From Paragonimus westermani (Eukaryota; Platyhelminthes; Trematoda; Plagiorchiida; Troglotrematidae): 64,000 nt of DNA. Position 1 is the stretch's first letter, and each line of letters opens with the position of its first letter. Below are positions 50,201 through 60,059 of the stretch, in pieces. Under the pieces are notes generated by a model. It was not told the DNA's origin, made no database searches, and worked only from the letters and a program-made list of their open reading frames with translations. Made by a program: the position numbers and the translations under genes. The stretch covers positions 53,123-117,122 of the forward strand of contig QNGE01000431.1 of the NCBI GenBank assembly GCA_008508345.1. Reading direction: 5' to 3'.

Positions 50201-53200
50201 GGATTTGACGACAAGAACTCGATTGGCCCAACTAACCGCAAGGGTTGACCAATCTTAATTAGAGTGCTTCGTATTGGCTACTTTGGTAGAGGAAGTGGTT
50301 TGGGTTGTTCGAGGGGTTAGTGGTCAAAGTGGAGCACAGATCACCTGACCCTGTCCCTACTAATTCATCAAACCGCGGGCCTTATTGGTTCCTTTGATAG
50401 ATAAAGGGTTGCGAGTGGTTAGGGGTGTCTGTGAATCTCACGTTCAATAGGAGTGAGATTTAGGGTCGTGGTAGACTTCGACCTACGATGTGAGAGTGAA
50501 CCAGTTTGTGAGAACATTTTCAATAGTTCTCTCGCATATATGGCTGGTGGACGCAAGTACACTCGCATCAGTCCCGAAACACGCAGATCTATTATCGAGG
50601 TATTTGAAAGGGGCGATGACTGGCGCACGGTTGCCCTTCTGAACGGAGTCAAGTGTAATACCGCTTACAAGTGGCTACATGTGGATTGCATCAGTTATGA
50701 AGATTCTGACAGAATCAGAGGTCGATATGTTGTTGGCGTGGATTTACTTGGGCCCAACGATTACACCGCAATTTTTGAGATTGTGCGTGAAGGCTGAGTT
50801 TGAGAAGGAGTTGTCGACCACAACGATTGGTCGATACTTGGATGGCCGGTGCATAACTGTCAAGAAACTGCGCCAAATACCCATTGGCATGAACTCAAAT
50901 GAGAATTTGGAGTTACAGCGACTGTTTGCTTATCGACTAATGGAGTGTTGTGCAAATGCAAAGACTATTTGCTGGATAGATGAGACAAACTTCAATTTGT
51001 TCTGTACGTTCATTAAAAGGGACGAGAGTGTGCGTCTCTGTAACAAACAGGCGTGGCCGTAATCTTAATTTGATTGGAGCTATGACACCAAGCTCGATGG
51101 TGGGCTGTACGACAAGGCGGGGAGCATACAACAGCAGCGATTGTCAGACATTGTCAGACATTGATATGCGACAACGCACCATGTCACACTGATCTGGGAA
51201 TTGTGTTTGCTGTATAGTTATGTGATAGAGGACAACTCTCACGACTGACACCCTGTTCACCAATGTTGAATCCAACTGAGAATATCTGGAGCACGGTGAA
51301 AGCAAGAGTTAAAAGACAACTGCAGATATACCGCGAGACAATAATAAACAGAGTTTCTCAGGGTGTGCAAAGTCAACAAGAGTGGAGAATGCGGGCCCTG
51401 GAAAGAGTAGTCATTTCTACTATGTGCCACATCACCGGAGACCATTGCACTAGCTTCGTTCGTCATGTCGAACGATGTTGTATGCAAGCGATGAACGTTG
51501 AAACGTTTGGGCCACAACCGTAAACCCAACTCCTCTCAGTGAACGAAGAATGCTGTATTCAAAGCAGCCACAAACTGATGTTGTACTTCCTACTTTTTGG
51601 AAGTTGGCCCTGATTAAACTAACGCGTGGACTGTGAATGTGCCTAGATTGTGTAAGATTTCCCGTTTTTTGTTTGCACGGTTAAGAACAACCGAGCTACC
51701 CACATACTTTAGGTAATCGAATGTTTTACGTTCGCGATTGAAAACAGTGAATGAACTGTTAGCATTTGGCGACATGCCATCTTTCTACGGTAGTTGACTG
51801 CTCCTTCAATGGCACTGCAACCCAGTCGACACCGTGAACCGTGTGCATATATAAAAAGATGCAGCTAGTCGATTGCCAAAGCCATTTGCCTTTTAATATT
51901 GGGTATCAGCTGGTTAGTCTGTCCAAACTGGCTCTGATCAATTGTTTGGATTATTAGGGTGCTTAGTACAATGTATGTTCTACGCTACCTGAACGCTAGA
52001 AATCACTCTGTCCATCAGTTTGTTTTAGAGTGTACGCAATTTACCCGTTGTTGTGTATACGCTGACTATTCACCTCCCATGGTTCATAACGCAGCTTTTG
52101 AGGTTGGCTTGAGGATATCCTATCCTAGTTGTGTTCAAATGAGAAAACAATGAAATACATAGAGTGGACTGGCTTGATAATCCTTTCGAAGTTGTCTTCC
52201 TTTGCATGCAACAACCAGCCCAGTGCCGTTTCGACTGATCCTCGGGTCCGGTTTGGTTAGTATTGTTGAGTTCAGAAGCTAACTCCAAGTGAGGTCATCC
52301 AAACATTAGACTGAGTTGCCAGGGCACCATTTAATGATTGAGACTGGGTGATGACACAGGCTTCTTTTTCGATCTAACCTGACGACCACGGGGTGAGGGG
52401 TGTCACTGAACGAAGGTCATAGTACGTTGCTACCTCGTAACGATAGTAAAACTAAAACAGTCACAGTCGCCATGGTCGAGGTCAATCGGACGACGCCAGT
52501 TGGATTATTGTGTCATCTTGACGTCGCCGTTGAACTGGGAATGGTTTGGCGACGAGGAATACAGAAGATGTACAAACGAGGGTTAGGTGATCTGTGCTCC
52601 ACTTTGACCACTAACTCCGTTCCCATTAAGCGAATCTTTTGACACCCCTCGAATAACCCAAACCATTTCCTCTACCAAAGTAGCCAATGCGAAGCACTCT
52701 AATTAAGATTGGTCGACCCTTACGGTTAGTTGGGCCAATCGAGTTCTTGTCGTCACATCCAAGAATCTAAGGTGGAAATTCTAATGCACCAAAGTGATTT
52801 GCTTTAGCATGCAATGGAAAATCTTGTGCTTAAAATGGGAACAAATATGGAAAATGGTATAGTACTATTCTCACAGTATTATATTCATATGTAGCCCAGG
52901 TTATTGTAGCTTGCTACCGAACACGTAGTACGAAATTTTAACCGTTGCCAGGAGTCAGTTTTTGAGAATTTAATTATTCGAAACATATATATAGACGGAT
53001 CAACTCCGTAGGCATTAGTGACGCAGAATGTGGTTAGTAGCCAGCGATAACAACCCGGCGTTGGAACTCGTAAACCGTCTATTGGAATGACCAGAGAAGT
53101 TATCATTATATTATCTTTCACTCCTGGATTATATGCTGCTCAGCTTCTTCCAGGTTGTCATCAGACAACTTGATTAAAAGATCCCCGAGTCTACCGACTC

Positions 53201-56200
53201 ACGGCTTCAGCTCGTCGATGAACTCCTTCTCCAAACGGTTAGCCACTGTGAGCAGATTTATCTTCCCGACAAGTGTCATCGCGGTTTGCATAGGCTTGAC
53301 TTGAGGTTTCAAGAGGAATGGTGACACGGATGACACCGGTGTTTGGCTGAAGTGCTTTCAGACGAAATACTATTGATAAGGTCCAACAACAATAAAAGTC
53401 GCATGGGAGCTCTGCTTCTGGAGACTTCAAAACTTGTATTTATAAGTCAGTTGTTTGGTTGCGAGATATAGACACTTCAATACAATAAGATAAATTTGGA
53501 CGTTAAACACTCACTCGATATGTGAGGAAAAATCATTAAATCCAGGGTGTGGTCAAATTAATAAACAGCTGAAAAATTCACAAAACGTCATCTTTTTCGT
53601 TATTCCCTAACATTTGCAGCTGGGATGTTTGCGTCGATAACTCCAACTTCAGTGTCGAACGCTTCCAATTCACCTGCGTAGGAAATCGCACTATTCAACT
53701 AGAAGCTTGTGCAGTTTACACGATTTTAATGCGGGTTATTCGGTTGTTTGAAAAAGACATGCACTTGAGTAGCTGCTCATTAAAAAAGTAACCAACAAAT
53801 GCGTTGCTATGATCACAAGGAAAGAAGTGAATATGTGTACTGGATTGCCTAACAGCTATTTACGGGAACGTAAACGCGTTAAAGAACAATTTCAAGCAGG
53901 CCGAAAAACATCTTGATACTCTCCGCAGCCAATCAACAGCACTATGAATAAGGGAGTATCAAATCTATCCCGCTTAGAGGCCAAGACTTTGTATGGACTG
54001 AAACGTACCATGGAATACGGGCTGTCGTTTGGCTCCTGATTGTTACCATTCATCCATTCGTTGTCAGTAGATTTCTGCGTATGTCTGCTAAAACTTATCA
54101 GGCGCGCATCCAAACAGGCCAGTCGACGTGCTAATTGACAAAGCAGCTGAATTACGGAAACGGTGTTGTGATGCCATCGATCGAATCGTGCGACCACCTG
54201 ACCATTTGCCGAGTCACAACCTTCGAGTAGCTGGAACATACTGTCACTCCGTAGGTATGACGGTTGTATTCCACAGGAATGCTCGCTCAGCGTGAAAATC
54301 TCGTTCAGTTTATTGCGTAGCTTTATGAAAGAGGAAGATTAAGGAGTGGAATGGAAGATTATGAACGAGTGGGCTACACGAGGCATCAAGTAAGAAAGTA
54401 AACCAAGAAGTCTCGTGTTCCAGAGACAAACCGTCGGGTGAAATTCTCAGTAAAATGAGGGGTAATGATGAAAACGGCCGTGAAAACGGAGTTTTACATG
54501 CGTCGACCAAAACAATTTGTTGGATTTGTTGAAATTTGATTGGTATATTTGACATTATGTTAAGTTCATAGCAGCGTTGAATTTTTAAAATGTCACCTGA
54601 TTACGGAAAGTCTTTTTTAGATGTTGTTCTCTGTTGCCTGCTGCGACGTGCGGTACCACGACTGCACAAACAGAGAATGTAACATTTTTTTGTCTAGAAC
54701 CGGCCTTTTTGCTGAAACCGTCTTTACCTAGTGTTGCTTGGATCAACCGCATCGTCACCTAGACGTAACTTTTTCAGTCAACTAGCAGCCATTTTGCGAC
54801 GTTGATTTTTGTCTACTCCATTTGCGAACGTCTTTTCCATCGGAAAATGTGAGTACCTGGCTAGTTCACGCTGAAGATGACGAGGCATTTTTATTGTAGC
54901 CATGTTCAGTGTAACCTACAATCAATACTTCTTCTGACCGCCATTTCTCGTGTTTTGAAGGATAATTCTTATTTTCCGACCCTCTGAATCTGTGTTATGA
55001 AACTGTCGATTACATCATAATGCACCGGTCGTCTTAAAATGCCAGGAGCAACTTTTAGGAAGTGTCGAAAGGTTCTTTGTTACTAAGAAGAGATCGTAAG
55101 AGGTGGTGAAGACAAACGCTACCCATAGTTACTTGAGACAGAGTTGAATCAGTAAACCAGTTGCGTATGTTTGAGTTAGATGTATTCTGACGAATTTAAA
55201 CAAATCACCTGCCCTCACAGCGTCTTCTTGAGCATCTGAGCTAGATGATAGTTTCCCATTGCTCGTATAACAGTTGCTCCGATTTTGATTACACTGGTTA
55301 ATGGGCCTGAGACTTCTGTGATCACACATGTACCATTGTAGACACGCTCTACCAAAGATTTATCGCTTGTTCCTATGTAGTCTCAAGAGTTATTGATAGC
55401 ACTCTTCTAGCAATGCCTTTCGCTGCGGTGGCTCTTGAAGATAAAGAATCATTCGCTGACAGAACCTCTCGCTCAATTTTAGACGCTTCTGCTTAGATAC
55501 ACTTTGTTCGCTCCCCTTCAACTGTGGAAAAACTGGGCGTTTAAAAGTACTGTAGGGAATAAAAAACGCACACAGTAGAAAAGATGGGATTCCTGTTGTA
55601 TTTGGTGCCTGATAGTCTAAGTCATGCATCTCTCAAGTGGCTGTTTGGTTACAGTATGATCCTCCTGCAGTACTTTGAATATACTACAACTGTGGGTTTA
55701 TTTCGAACACTCTCGCCATGTTACGTAGCATCATCCTCTTAACCGTTTCACATCACCTTCACTTTCAGACATGTCTTCTTCAGCGGCTAAATTTTCTGTT
55801 CTATTTGTAGGTACCATAGCAAATCAAAATCAGGTTGTACTATGTGAACTTCTCTGTCGGAATCTGTTTACTACAACATATGTTTGGATTAAAACTTCAG
55901 ACGCTGTTACAAAGTATAAAGCTCAAGGGCAAGGTTAACAGCGCTGCTCATCTCTGGGGTTTTGTAGTAAGAAACTGCAGTGTACGACGACTGCAATGGT
56001 GTATACCTCCGTTGCGTCAAAGTTAACGATCATGAACAACACTGTGTACAGTATTCAGCAAATAGCAGATGTTGATGAAATGTGAGTTGTTTAGAGGCTG
56101 ATTGGAAAGCCTCAACAAAGGCACGTCGCACATAGGTGAGGAACTCAATAAGATGCCATTATCCGCCCACAGTTCTAATGCAATTTATCTCCAGTAAATG

Positions 56201-59200
56201 ACAAACAGAGGGCCAAACCACAGCCTTCTGAAATTCACAAACGGTTAATTAACGGAGACTCCGAATTGTGTGATCAGTACGTGAAGTGCACAAAAGGAAT
56301 TATCTCATATACAGTTGATCACTGTAGTGCCAACGAATTCCATGTTTCACTGATAGACATGCGGCTGGTTTAGGTAAGAAGTTGAAAATTTATATGTAGG
56401 AAAGAGCTTACGTGAAATAGGCTACGTACTATTTGCCCATAAAAAGACCATAGCTCCCTACTAAACGCAATTCGAGAGTCATGACAGTTTCAAAAGTCCT
56501 CATTAAAATGGTCAACCTAAGATAACCGCTAAGAAAGTGGACGGGTGATTTTCGATGACTGTCAGAATGAAAGCCAATAGTTTCTGACATATCCAATGTG
56601 AGAAAGTTTGCGCTACGCCGTGCTTAGTCACACGGCTTGATCCAAGTGTCGCACACGGACATTTCTTTTGACAAGGATGTACGGGGAACCAGAAACAGAT
56701 TACGGAGTAGGGTTTTTATGGATTAAATTTTTAGGTGGTGTTGAATTATCTACGCAGATAAGTCCATCATCTGTGTGCATCAGCCTGATGGGAGGCCCAG
56801 GGTACGAAAAACTGCGGTCAGGCGACCGCGAAGTTTACTTCGTACACAGCACCTTTACTGGGCCATTTGTAGCCACTATGCTTCGTAGGGAACACTTTCC
56901 ATTTTGCTGGTGAGCACCTTTTGTAGAATTCAGTTAACACAAGCCATCCCCTTTATACAGAATGTTCATGGCTTGTCAAAAAATGCACACATTTAATGAT
57001 CAAAGGAACTGGATGTAGACAAATATGTACTCACGCGCAGATGTGAACTGACCTCGGATGGCGTAGGTTCCCCACTACGCATCTGCGTGCTGGGCGAGTC
57101 ATCTTATGAGCGCACAGTGGGTTGTCTACATGACTGTTTACTCACATTCTTTGTTTTTGTGGACTAACGTGGGGGAATTTTTATGTCAGTATTTATACAC
57201 GGTATGTTGGAGGTCAGGCCCCTTTCACACTGTGGAGGAAAAACAAACGAATTAACTCCCTTGTAATTTTCCCCACAGGTTTCGAAATACGAATTCTGAG
57301 ACTGTATTTTACCGCCCTCGTTGCAGACAGTCGCCCTATATGGCCTTATGAATCCCAACCTTCTGATCACATCAGGAAGATCATGATACTCTCACCGAAC
57401 ATTAGGGCCAATCACAACAATCCACTATTAGTATTCTATACCCACTTTTCCAATTTGGTGTCCTAATTCGAAGAAAGGCAGTTCTGGTCGCATGTGCACT
57501 TTGAATGGTTGTTTATATGTTGCAGTATGCCGGCTAATTCAGGTAACCTGGTGACTACTGTTGATGGTTGATCAAGGCGAATTCAAAAAGCTTAAAAAAC
57601 ATTGGATTAACTAAGTTTTTCCGATTTTTCCAACAGCTGATGGTTGGTACTAATTGCTGTGACTCATTCCACTTACATAGCACTACTCGGAGGGCATATC
57701 ACGTTTATGGGGTGAAAGGAATTGCAACGGTTTCAGACTTGATAACCGTAGTTACGCGACAACTATCAATTCGATTGTGCAGAACAAAGAAGAAACACTC
57801 AGGTAGCGAACATCATTGGGTTATCTGTCGAGATAAGATTAAATATTTTCAACAGAATGCTTTCTAGTGCATCGTTAGGAACTCAAGGATGAGTGACTAT
57901 AGTCCTTGCGGTGGTCAACAAGCTACTTTAACCCATATGACTAAGCAGTGTTCGACAGGTTGATCAAAATTCGGAAACTTGTTTGTGTGTAACGCTTTTT
58001 TTTCCTCAAAACCGACCTGCGACTTATGACAATTAAAATCCGGTATGTGGTCCGATTAGAGGTATCGACTTATCGTTGTAATTGACCCGGCTGGCGATCA
58101 GTAACATAAATGTCTGTTTACTTTACAGCTTAGTTGCTCTCAAGAAATCAGTGTGGTTGGTCTTTAGTCAGTGATTAGTATAAACAGTGAGGAGGAGAAT
58201 GTAAGTGTATGCACACCAATTCGTGAATAGAGAAAAGCCAAATAAATGGCGAAGAAACTCTGAGACCCAATTTTATTCATGTGTGACACCATACTTCTAG
58301 ACTTCTGTTGAATAGTACTTCATAAACAAACTCTACCCCTAGACCACAGCTCACTAGAATGAGTAAAGAACAAACTTGTGTCGCAAAAGAATATTAACCG
58401 AGGTTCAATTTATCACTAAACTGGACTCATTTTTTAGTGAATTACCTTAAAGAAAGTTGTTATCGACGAATACGGGTTGGTACGAACAGCCATTCAAGTG
58501 AACTTGACACAGCACGATTATCTGAATGAGTGTTAACAACCGGAGTGTAATTGATAGCTACAAAGAATTAGGTTCGTAGGCCACGAAATCGATTATGAAA
58601 CTGAATGGAATTGAATGAACCTGAATGAGTTTAGATGATAGATCCAAAGTGTTACTCAAGGCAGTCGTCTACAGGACTTCAATACGATCGAACTTATTCT
58701 GACTGGGATTGTCATTATGTTCAATGTTGGTGTGTTCCATACATTACTGTTAAGTAAGAAGAAACACCTTCTGAACCACGTGTTTGAATGTCACAACCCT
58801 AGCGACTTGAGAATAAATTAAGTCCAAATGGCTACTTTGTTTATATCGTACCGGCAGAAGTGGGGGTGGGTGGGTGGGCGGAAAAGACGACAGTCACATA
58901 TAGGGACGCTTACCTGTACCCAGCTCGCTTCATCTCACAGTTCCAACGCATATACCAACAGGCCCCATGACCGAATCGAATGACAAGCCGTCCAGGTTAT
59001 ACCACTGCGTATCGGAACTGCAGGCACTCTAGTGACCACAATGTCCAGCTTAATGTGGACCACATTTCAAAAATGTGGAAATGACGAATACGGAGAATGG
59101 TCGCTTCATCACGAGAAAAGAAACACTGTACCGAAATCTGTTTATTTCCGAAATCGTCAAGGCGATCAATAATAGTAAAGATTACGAGATGCAACGTTTA

Positions 59201-60027
59201 GCTAAGACTCATTGAGAGACTTCCACCGCTCTCAGTAATCGCCAGTAACCAAAAAGCTTAAAAGAAAGAATGAGAGAGTGAGTGAACTGGTTGGATACTG
59301 ACGAAACACGTGAACCAAACGTTAATCAAATTGGTATTACAGGCTTTTTCAAGTGGCTCTTTTGAGGTAAGGACGGGATGGGTGTAATTTAATCAGCAGC
59401 AAATCATCGTCATCTTTTGTCTCTAATATCGTTGTGTAATCTAACGAAACAGGCGAATCATCAACTCAGCTCCCATATAGGGATGAACCATTCCACCTTT
59501 GGGGGGGGGGGACAAAAACCAGCATATAGGGTTTGATCCATATGCTGCTGAACTGTGGTCTGTGACCTCCGTGAGCTACGTGGTATCACAAACAAGCAAC
59601 CCTCATGATAGCAATGATAAATTAGCAACCTACCCATTTTTCTTCCGTTGTATTTTTTGCCACACGTTGTTGAACATAAGCCAAACGTTCTCGTTTGAAA
59701 GCAATCCTAACTGCTAGACGTCTGGCCAAGTGTCTGAGAACTGTAGTTACTGACGGTTTTGTTGTCGAATGTCCATTACCTGCGATAATCTTTGACTGTT
59801 GTGGCTGCTCCAAATCTGAATTAGACTCGATGGATGTGCTCGAAGCAGTCAACAACGAATCCGGAAGATGGCCATTGATGACAGTCTTTGTCTGTCCATT
59901 GTGTGCTAGCATGTTTTCCAATTCCGTAGAAAAATCTTGCGAAGTTCGCGGCTGGTAACATGACTGAGTCATCCGAGGGTCATTCGGCTGACTGTCCAAC
60001 TTTCTCGTTGGCTTATCAGGCCGTGAA
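43927..60027 (-). CDS. Shroom-like protein, ASD2 domain region (partial gene, minus strand)
   Basis: Shroom proteins bind Rho kinase through the C-terminal ASD2 coiled coil and direct actomyosin to apical junctions. Exons on the minus strand, in order 60027-59634, 54230-54047 (or to 54009), possibly 44981-44768, and 44291-43927, together resemble ASD2. The first ends in the initial helix (VLRHLARRLAVRIAFKRERL) and joins in phase 0 to LLEGCDSANGQ with RFDRWHHNTVSVIQLLCQLA and RRLACLDARL. The latter lines up without gaps to the [20 protein letters not shown] and GRLARVENAL core. The last exon has LVNRQRIDLQMKIKEAQDL with LRAGLENCRLRLLESI, matching LEKQRVLxxQHEDAKELKEN and LDRRERxVxxIL. Upstream exons (PDZ, ASD1) and the last exon were not found. 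Introns contain a palindrome, a PLE and a DNA transposon. The assignment is by pattern only. Confidence 0.55.
44768..44981 (-). CDS. Candidate Shroom-like exon C (coiled-coil insert)
   Basis: It is 214 bases between a TATGTCAG acceptor and a GTAAGC donor, phase 0 to phase 1. It encodes DILCQIKLTHLQRLRRARAI, then TDKLRDRLAP and LRDRLADQKNWFTFHSV, strongly charged and heptad-like. It has no place in the standard ASD2 alignment after exon B, so it is either a lineage-specific insert, a second partial ASD2-like helix, or not an exon. Phase agrees with exon D, and with exon B if the GTACGT donor is used. Confidence 0.4.
46254..46634 (-). CDS. Unassigned open segment (minus strand)
   Basis: It is 126 codons with a fairly natural composition (LRLEIVGNLEVSEEMFLEPA, LELVKMGTDYNRFKELFEVY). 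I cannot assign it. It lies downstream, on the same strand, of the palindrome and of another open segment (47356-47129), so all may be parts of one Penelope-like element N-terminal region. It could also be a host exon of the Shroom-like gene. Confidence 0.25.
   Translation of the reverse strand: MWCSRLTVHCRNNTCSMKATPLRLEIVGNLEVSEEMFLEPAIRRSNRVYTLVNSPAKITPTVLTRVDKSRRTCDAYQMPQNLELVKMGTDYNRFKELFEVYVSTMIFSEVGPTGAFVLEQNRMRKT
47129..47356 (-). CDS. Open segment starting inside the palindrome (possible PLE leader ORF)
   Basis: The frame opens with an ATG in the last bases of the palindrome's left arm (MNTKTINPSYKQQHHC) and continues 75 codons. Because it is continuous with a pLTR-like arm, I take it as the first coding part of a Penelope-like element rather than host sequence. 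No catalytic domain follows. Confidence 0.3.
   Translation of the reverse strand: MNTKTINPSYKQQHHCSQPSETVKFANGENIQRQPTLNSAALFTKPSLLTLNVGTRSTDPSHDTLRPQNFPLQQT
47343..47530. repeat. Near-perfect palindrome, 86-bp exact arms without spacer, hammerhead-like core
   Basis: The centre is between 47436 and 47437 (TTTCAG|CTGAAA). The arms 47351-47436 and 47437-47522 are exact reverse complements as I read them. Pairing then continues for about 8 more bases after one mismatch, with no spacer. Each arm reads outward CACTGATGATGTCACCTCGC, CTGGTGATGAAACGTTTG, CAACCTAAATGCC, AAGCTCGGCGAACATATG. CTGATGA, a TCACC/GGTGA hairpin, GAAA and ACGTT-TGC-AACCTA reproduce the hammerhead order, with one mismatch in stem III and a poor stem I. 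This is the type of motif known from PLE pseudo-LTRs. It may be an inverted pLTR pair or an assembly fold-back. Confidence 0.9.
47801..48193 (-). CDS. Unassigned open segment (probable transposon N-terminal ORF)
   Basis: It is 130 codons. SLKLLRRFKSDFEGRLDDAA with SSIITLGRLITWVTS is regular and charged. A splice-like acceptor (TCTACAG at 48168) and donor (GTAGGC at 47895) would define an exon, but its phases do not fit the Shroom-like chain. The frame also stays open through the donor, which favours an uninterrupted transposon ORF. It sits upstream, on the same strand, of the palindrome. Confidence 0.3.
   Translation of the reverse strand: MLNSRMIYRSSPELSDADERNHPLQYCCISRTIMMNPLFTTKFSTSELWDLQSSKFPVQYTKKRRGQKRIYSSSLKLLRRFKSDFEGRLDDAASSIITLGRLITWVTSSQHIWPDIAVLQCFVLNLIADL
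48900..49950 (+). mobile_element. Penelope-like element relic C
   Basis: Frames in order: RYRQIDGVTIETPLGPVLVDF (near 49007-49065, the DGVAMGSPLGPVLADIF motif with changes). FVNDIIMFTQSPPTTDEIPR (49131-49190) follows, where the catalytic YVDD is FVND, losing one Asp. Then come LEKNEFLPFLDILTSHRDE and a stop. After broken frames, FHDWEEESVY gives way to SERYVFRTDSCLNSRMKKTL near 49697-49767 and LPASSVATHMLAIGHRIDL, the GIY-YIG region with the motif itself eroded. It is inactive. It lies within the Shroom-like intron, opposite strand, 150 bases before the DNA transposon. Confidence 0.8.
50009..50038. repeat. Short perfect hairpin sequence flanking the DNA transposon
   Basis: TTATATGTAAG and CTTACATATAA pair around a 7-base loop. 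It lies about 65 bases left of the transposon and is AT-rich. Role unknown. Confidence 0.5.
50102..50355 (+). repeat. Left terminal inverted repeat of the DNA transposon
   Basis: From TACCATTTTCCATATTTG to GTGGAGCACAGATCACCTGA it is the reverse complement of 52575-52859 with a few substitutions. It lacks the block of about 29 bases present on the right. Confidence 0.85.
50540..51523 (+). pseudogene. DD35E transposase, Tc1/mariner/IS630 superfamily (frameshifted)
   Basis: It starts MAGGRKYTRISPETRRSIIE with a helix-turn-helix (WRTVALLNGVKCNTAYKWL). A frame change near 50680 leads to ESEVDMLLAWIYLGPTITPQ. The first catalytic Asp is in CWIDETNFNLFC (codon 50979-50981). Another shift leads to GRNLNLIGAMTPSSMVG. 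The second Asp is in CDNAPCH (codon 51170-51172). The third residue is Glu in MLNPTENIWSTVK (codon 51278-51280), with 35 codons between. A TAG lies between the second and third residues. A 10-base tandem duplication at 51141-51160 causes the last shift. The C-terminus ends NVETFGPQP at 51523. The catalytic residues survive but the frame does not. Confidence 0.85.
51524..52574. other. Transposon 3' internal region, no ORF of note
   Basis: About 1 kb lies between the transposase end and the right inverted repeat, unusually long for this superfamily. It shows no recognisable gene. It could hold a later insertion, but I found no boundary. Confidence 0.4.
52575..52859 (-). repeat. Right terminal inverted repeat of the DNA transposon
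   Basis: It pairs with 50102-50355. The added block near 52617-52645 (containing GCGAATCTTTTGACACC) is either an insertion here or a deletion on the left. Confidence 0.85.
52862..54008. other. Shroom-like intron sequence right of the transposon
   Basis: Short minus-strand frames at 53430-53239 and 53121-52885 show no recognisable motif. No repeat was identified. Confidence 0.3.
54047..54230 (-). CDS. Shroom-like exon B (ASD2 core)
   Basis: After GTATGTTCCAG (minus strand) it encodes LLEGCDSANGQVVARFDRW, then NTVSVIQLLCQLARRLACLD. That segment aligns over about 33 residues with the conserved ASD2 core. Two donors are possible. GTAACA after 54047 leaves phase 1, which fits exon D directly. 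GTACGT after 54009 leaves phase 0, which fits exon C. This suggests alternative use. Confidence 0.6.
54231..59633. other. Shroom-like intron A-B, mostly unassigned
   Basis: In phase, exons A and B join directly, so this 5.4-kb stretch is intronic. A minus-strand frame at 55629-55390 ends with SERFCQRMILYLQE and RKALLEECYQ, helix-like but probably not an exon. A plus-strand frame at 56668-56913 is unassigned. The 57046-57120 segment looks like a dispersed repeat. A G-rich run lies at 58861-58880 and a poly(G) at 59501-59511. Confidence 0.35.
58861..58880 (+). other. G-quadruplex motif
   Basis: GGGGG, GGG, GGG and GGG separated by single T bases form a canonical parallel four-tract motif on the plus strand, which is the non-template strand for neither named gene. 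Confidence 0.7.
59634..60027 (-). CDS. Shroom-like exon A (start of ASD2)
   Basis: It is 394 bases, from an ATTACTTTTAG acceptor (minus strand) to a GTAGGT donor, entered with one base and left in phase 0. It encodes a serine/threonine-rich stretch (HLPDSLLTASSTSIESNSD), then VTTVLRHLARRLAVRI and AFKRERLAYVQQRVAKN, ending EEKW. The helical end fits the first helix of Shroom ASD2. About 30 bases upstream of its acceptor begins PLE relic D on the other strand. Confidence 0.6.
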
Positions 60028-60059
60028 CTAAAAGTAATCAAACATTAAAAAAATGGATG

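Larger units (their letters stand above)
50102..52859 (+). mobile_element. Tc1/mariner/IS630-type DNA transposon, complete but inactive (2758 bp, DD35E)
   Basis: The ends TACCATTTTCC and GGAAAATGGTA are terminal and inverted, and each is flanked by TA (50100-50101 and 52860-52861), the classic target duplication of this superfamily. The inverted repeats are long, about 250 bp on the left and 285 bp on the right. The right copy has about 29 extra bases (near 52617-52645) that the left lacks. Inside lies a broken DDE transposase on the plus strand. Long repeats and a single transposase gene fit a self-mobilising element that has since decayed. The neighbouring flank has no duplicated host sequence beyond TA. 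Confidence 0.88.

Noticed and set aside
55390..55629. First helix exon of ASD2 (SERFCQRMILYLQE...RKALLEEC)
   Set aside because: Exon A already supplies that helix and joins exon B in phase; this segment lacks a convincing donor.
59634..59958. Plus-strand ORF 59695-59958 as a gene (CPLPAIIFDCCGCSK)
   Set aside because: It overlaps the minus-strand exon with matching splice sites and ASD2 similarity; shadow frame.
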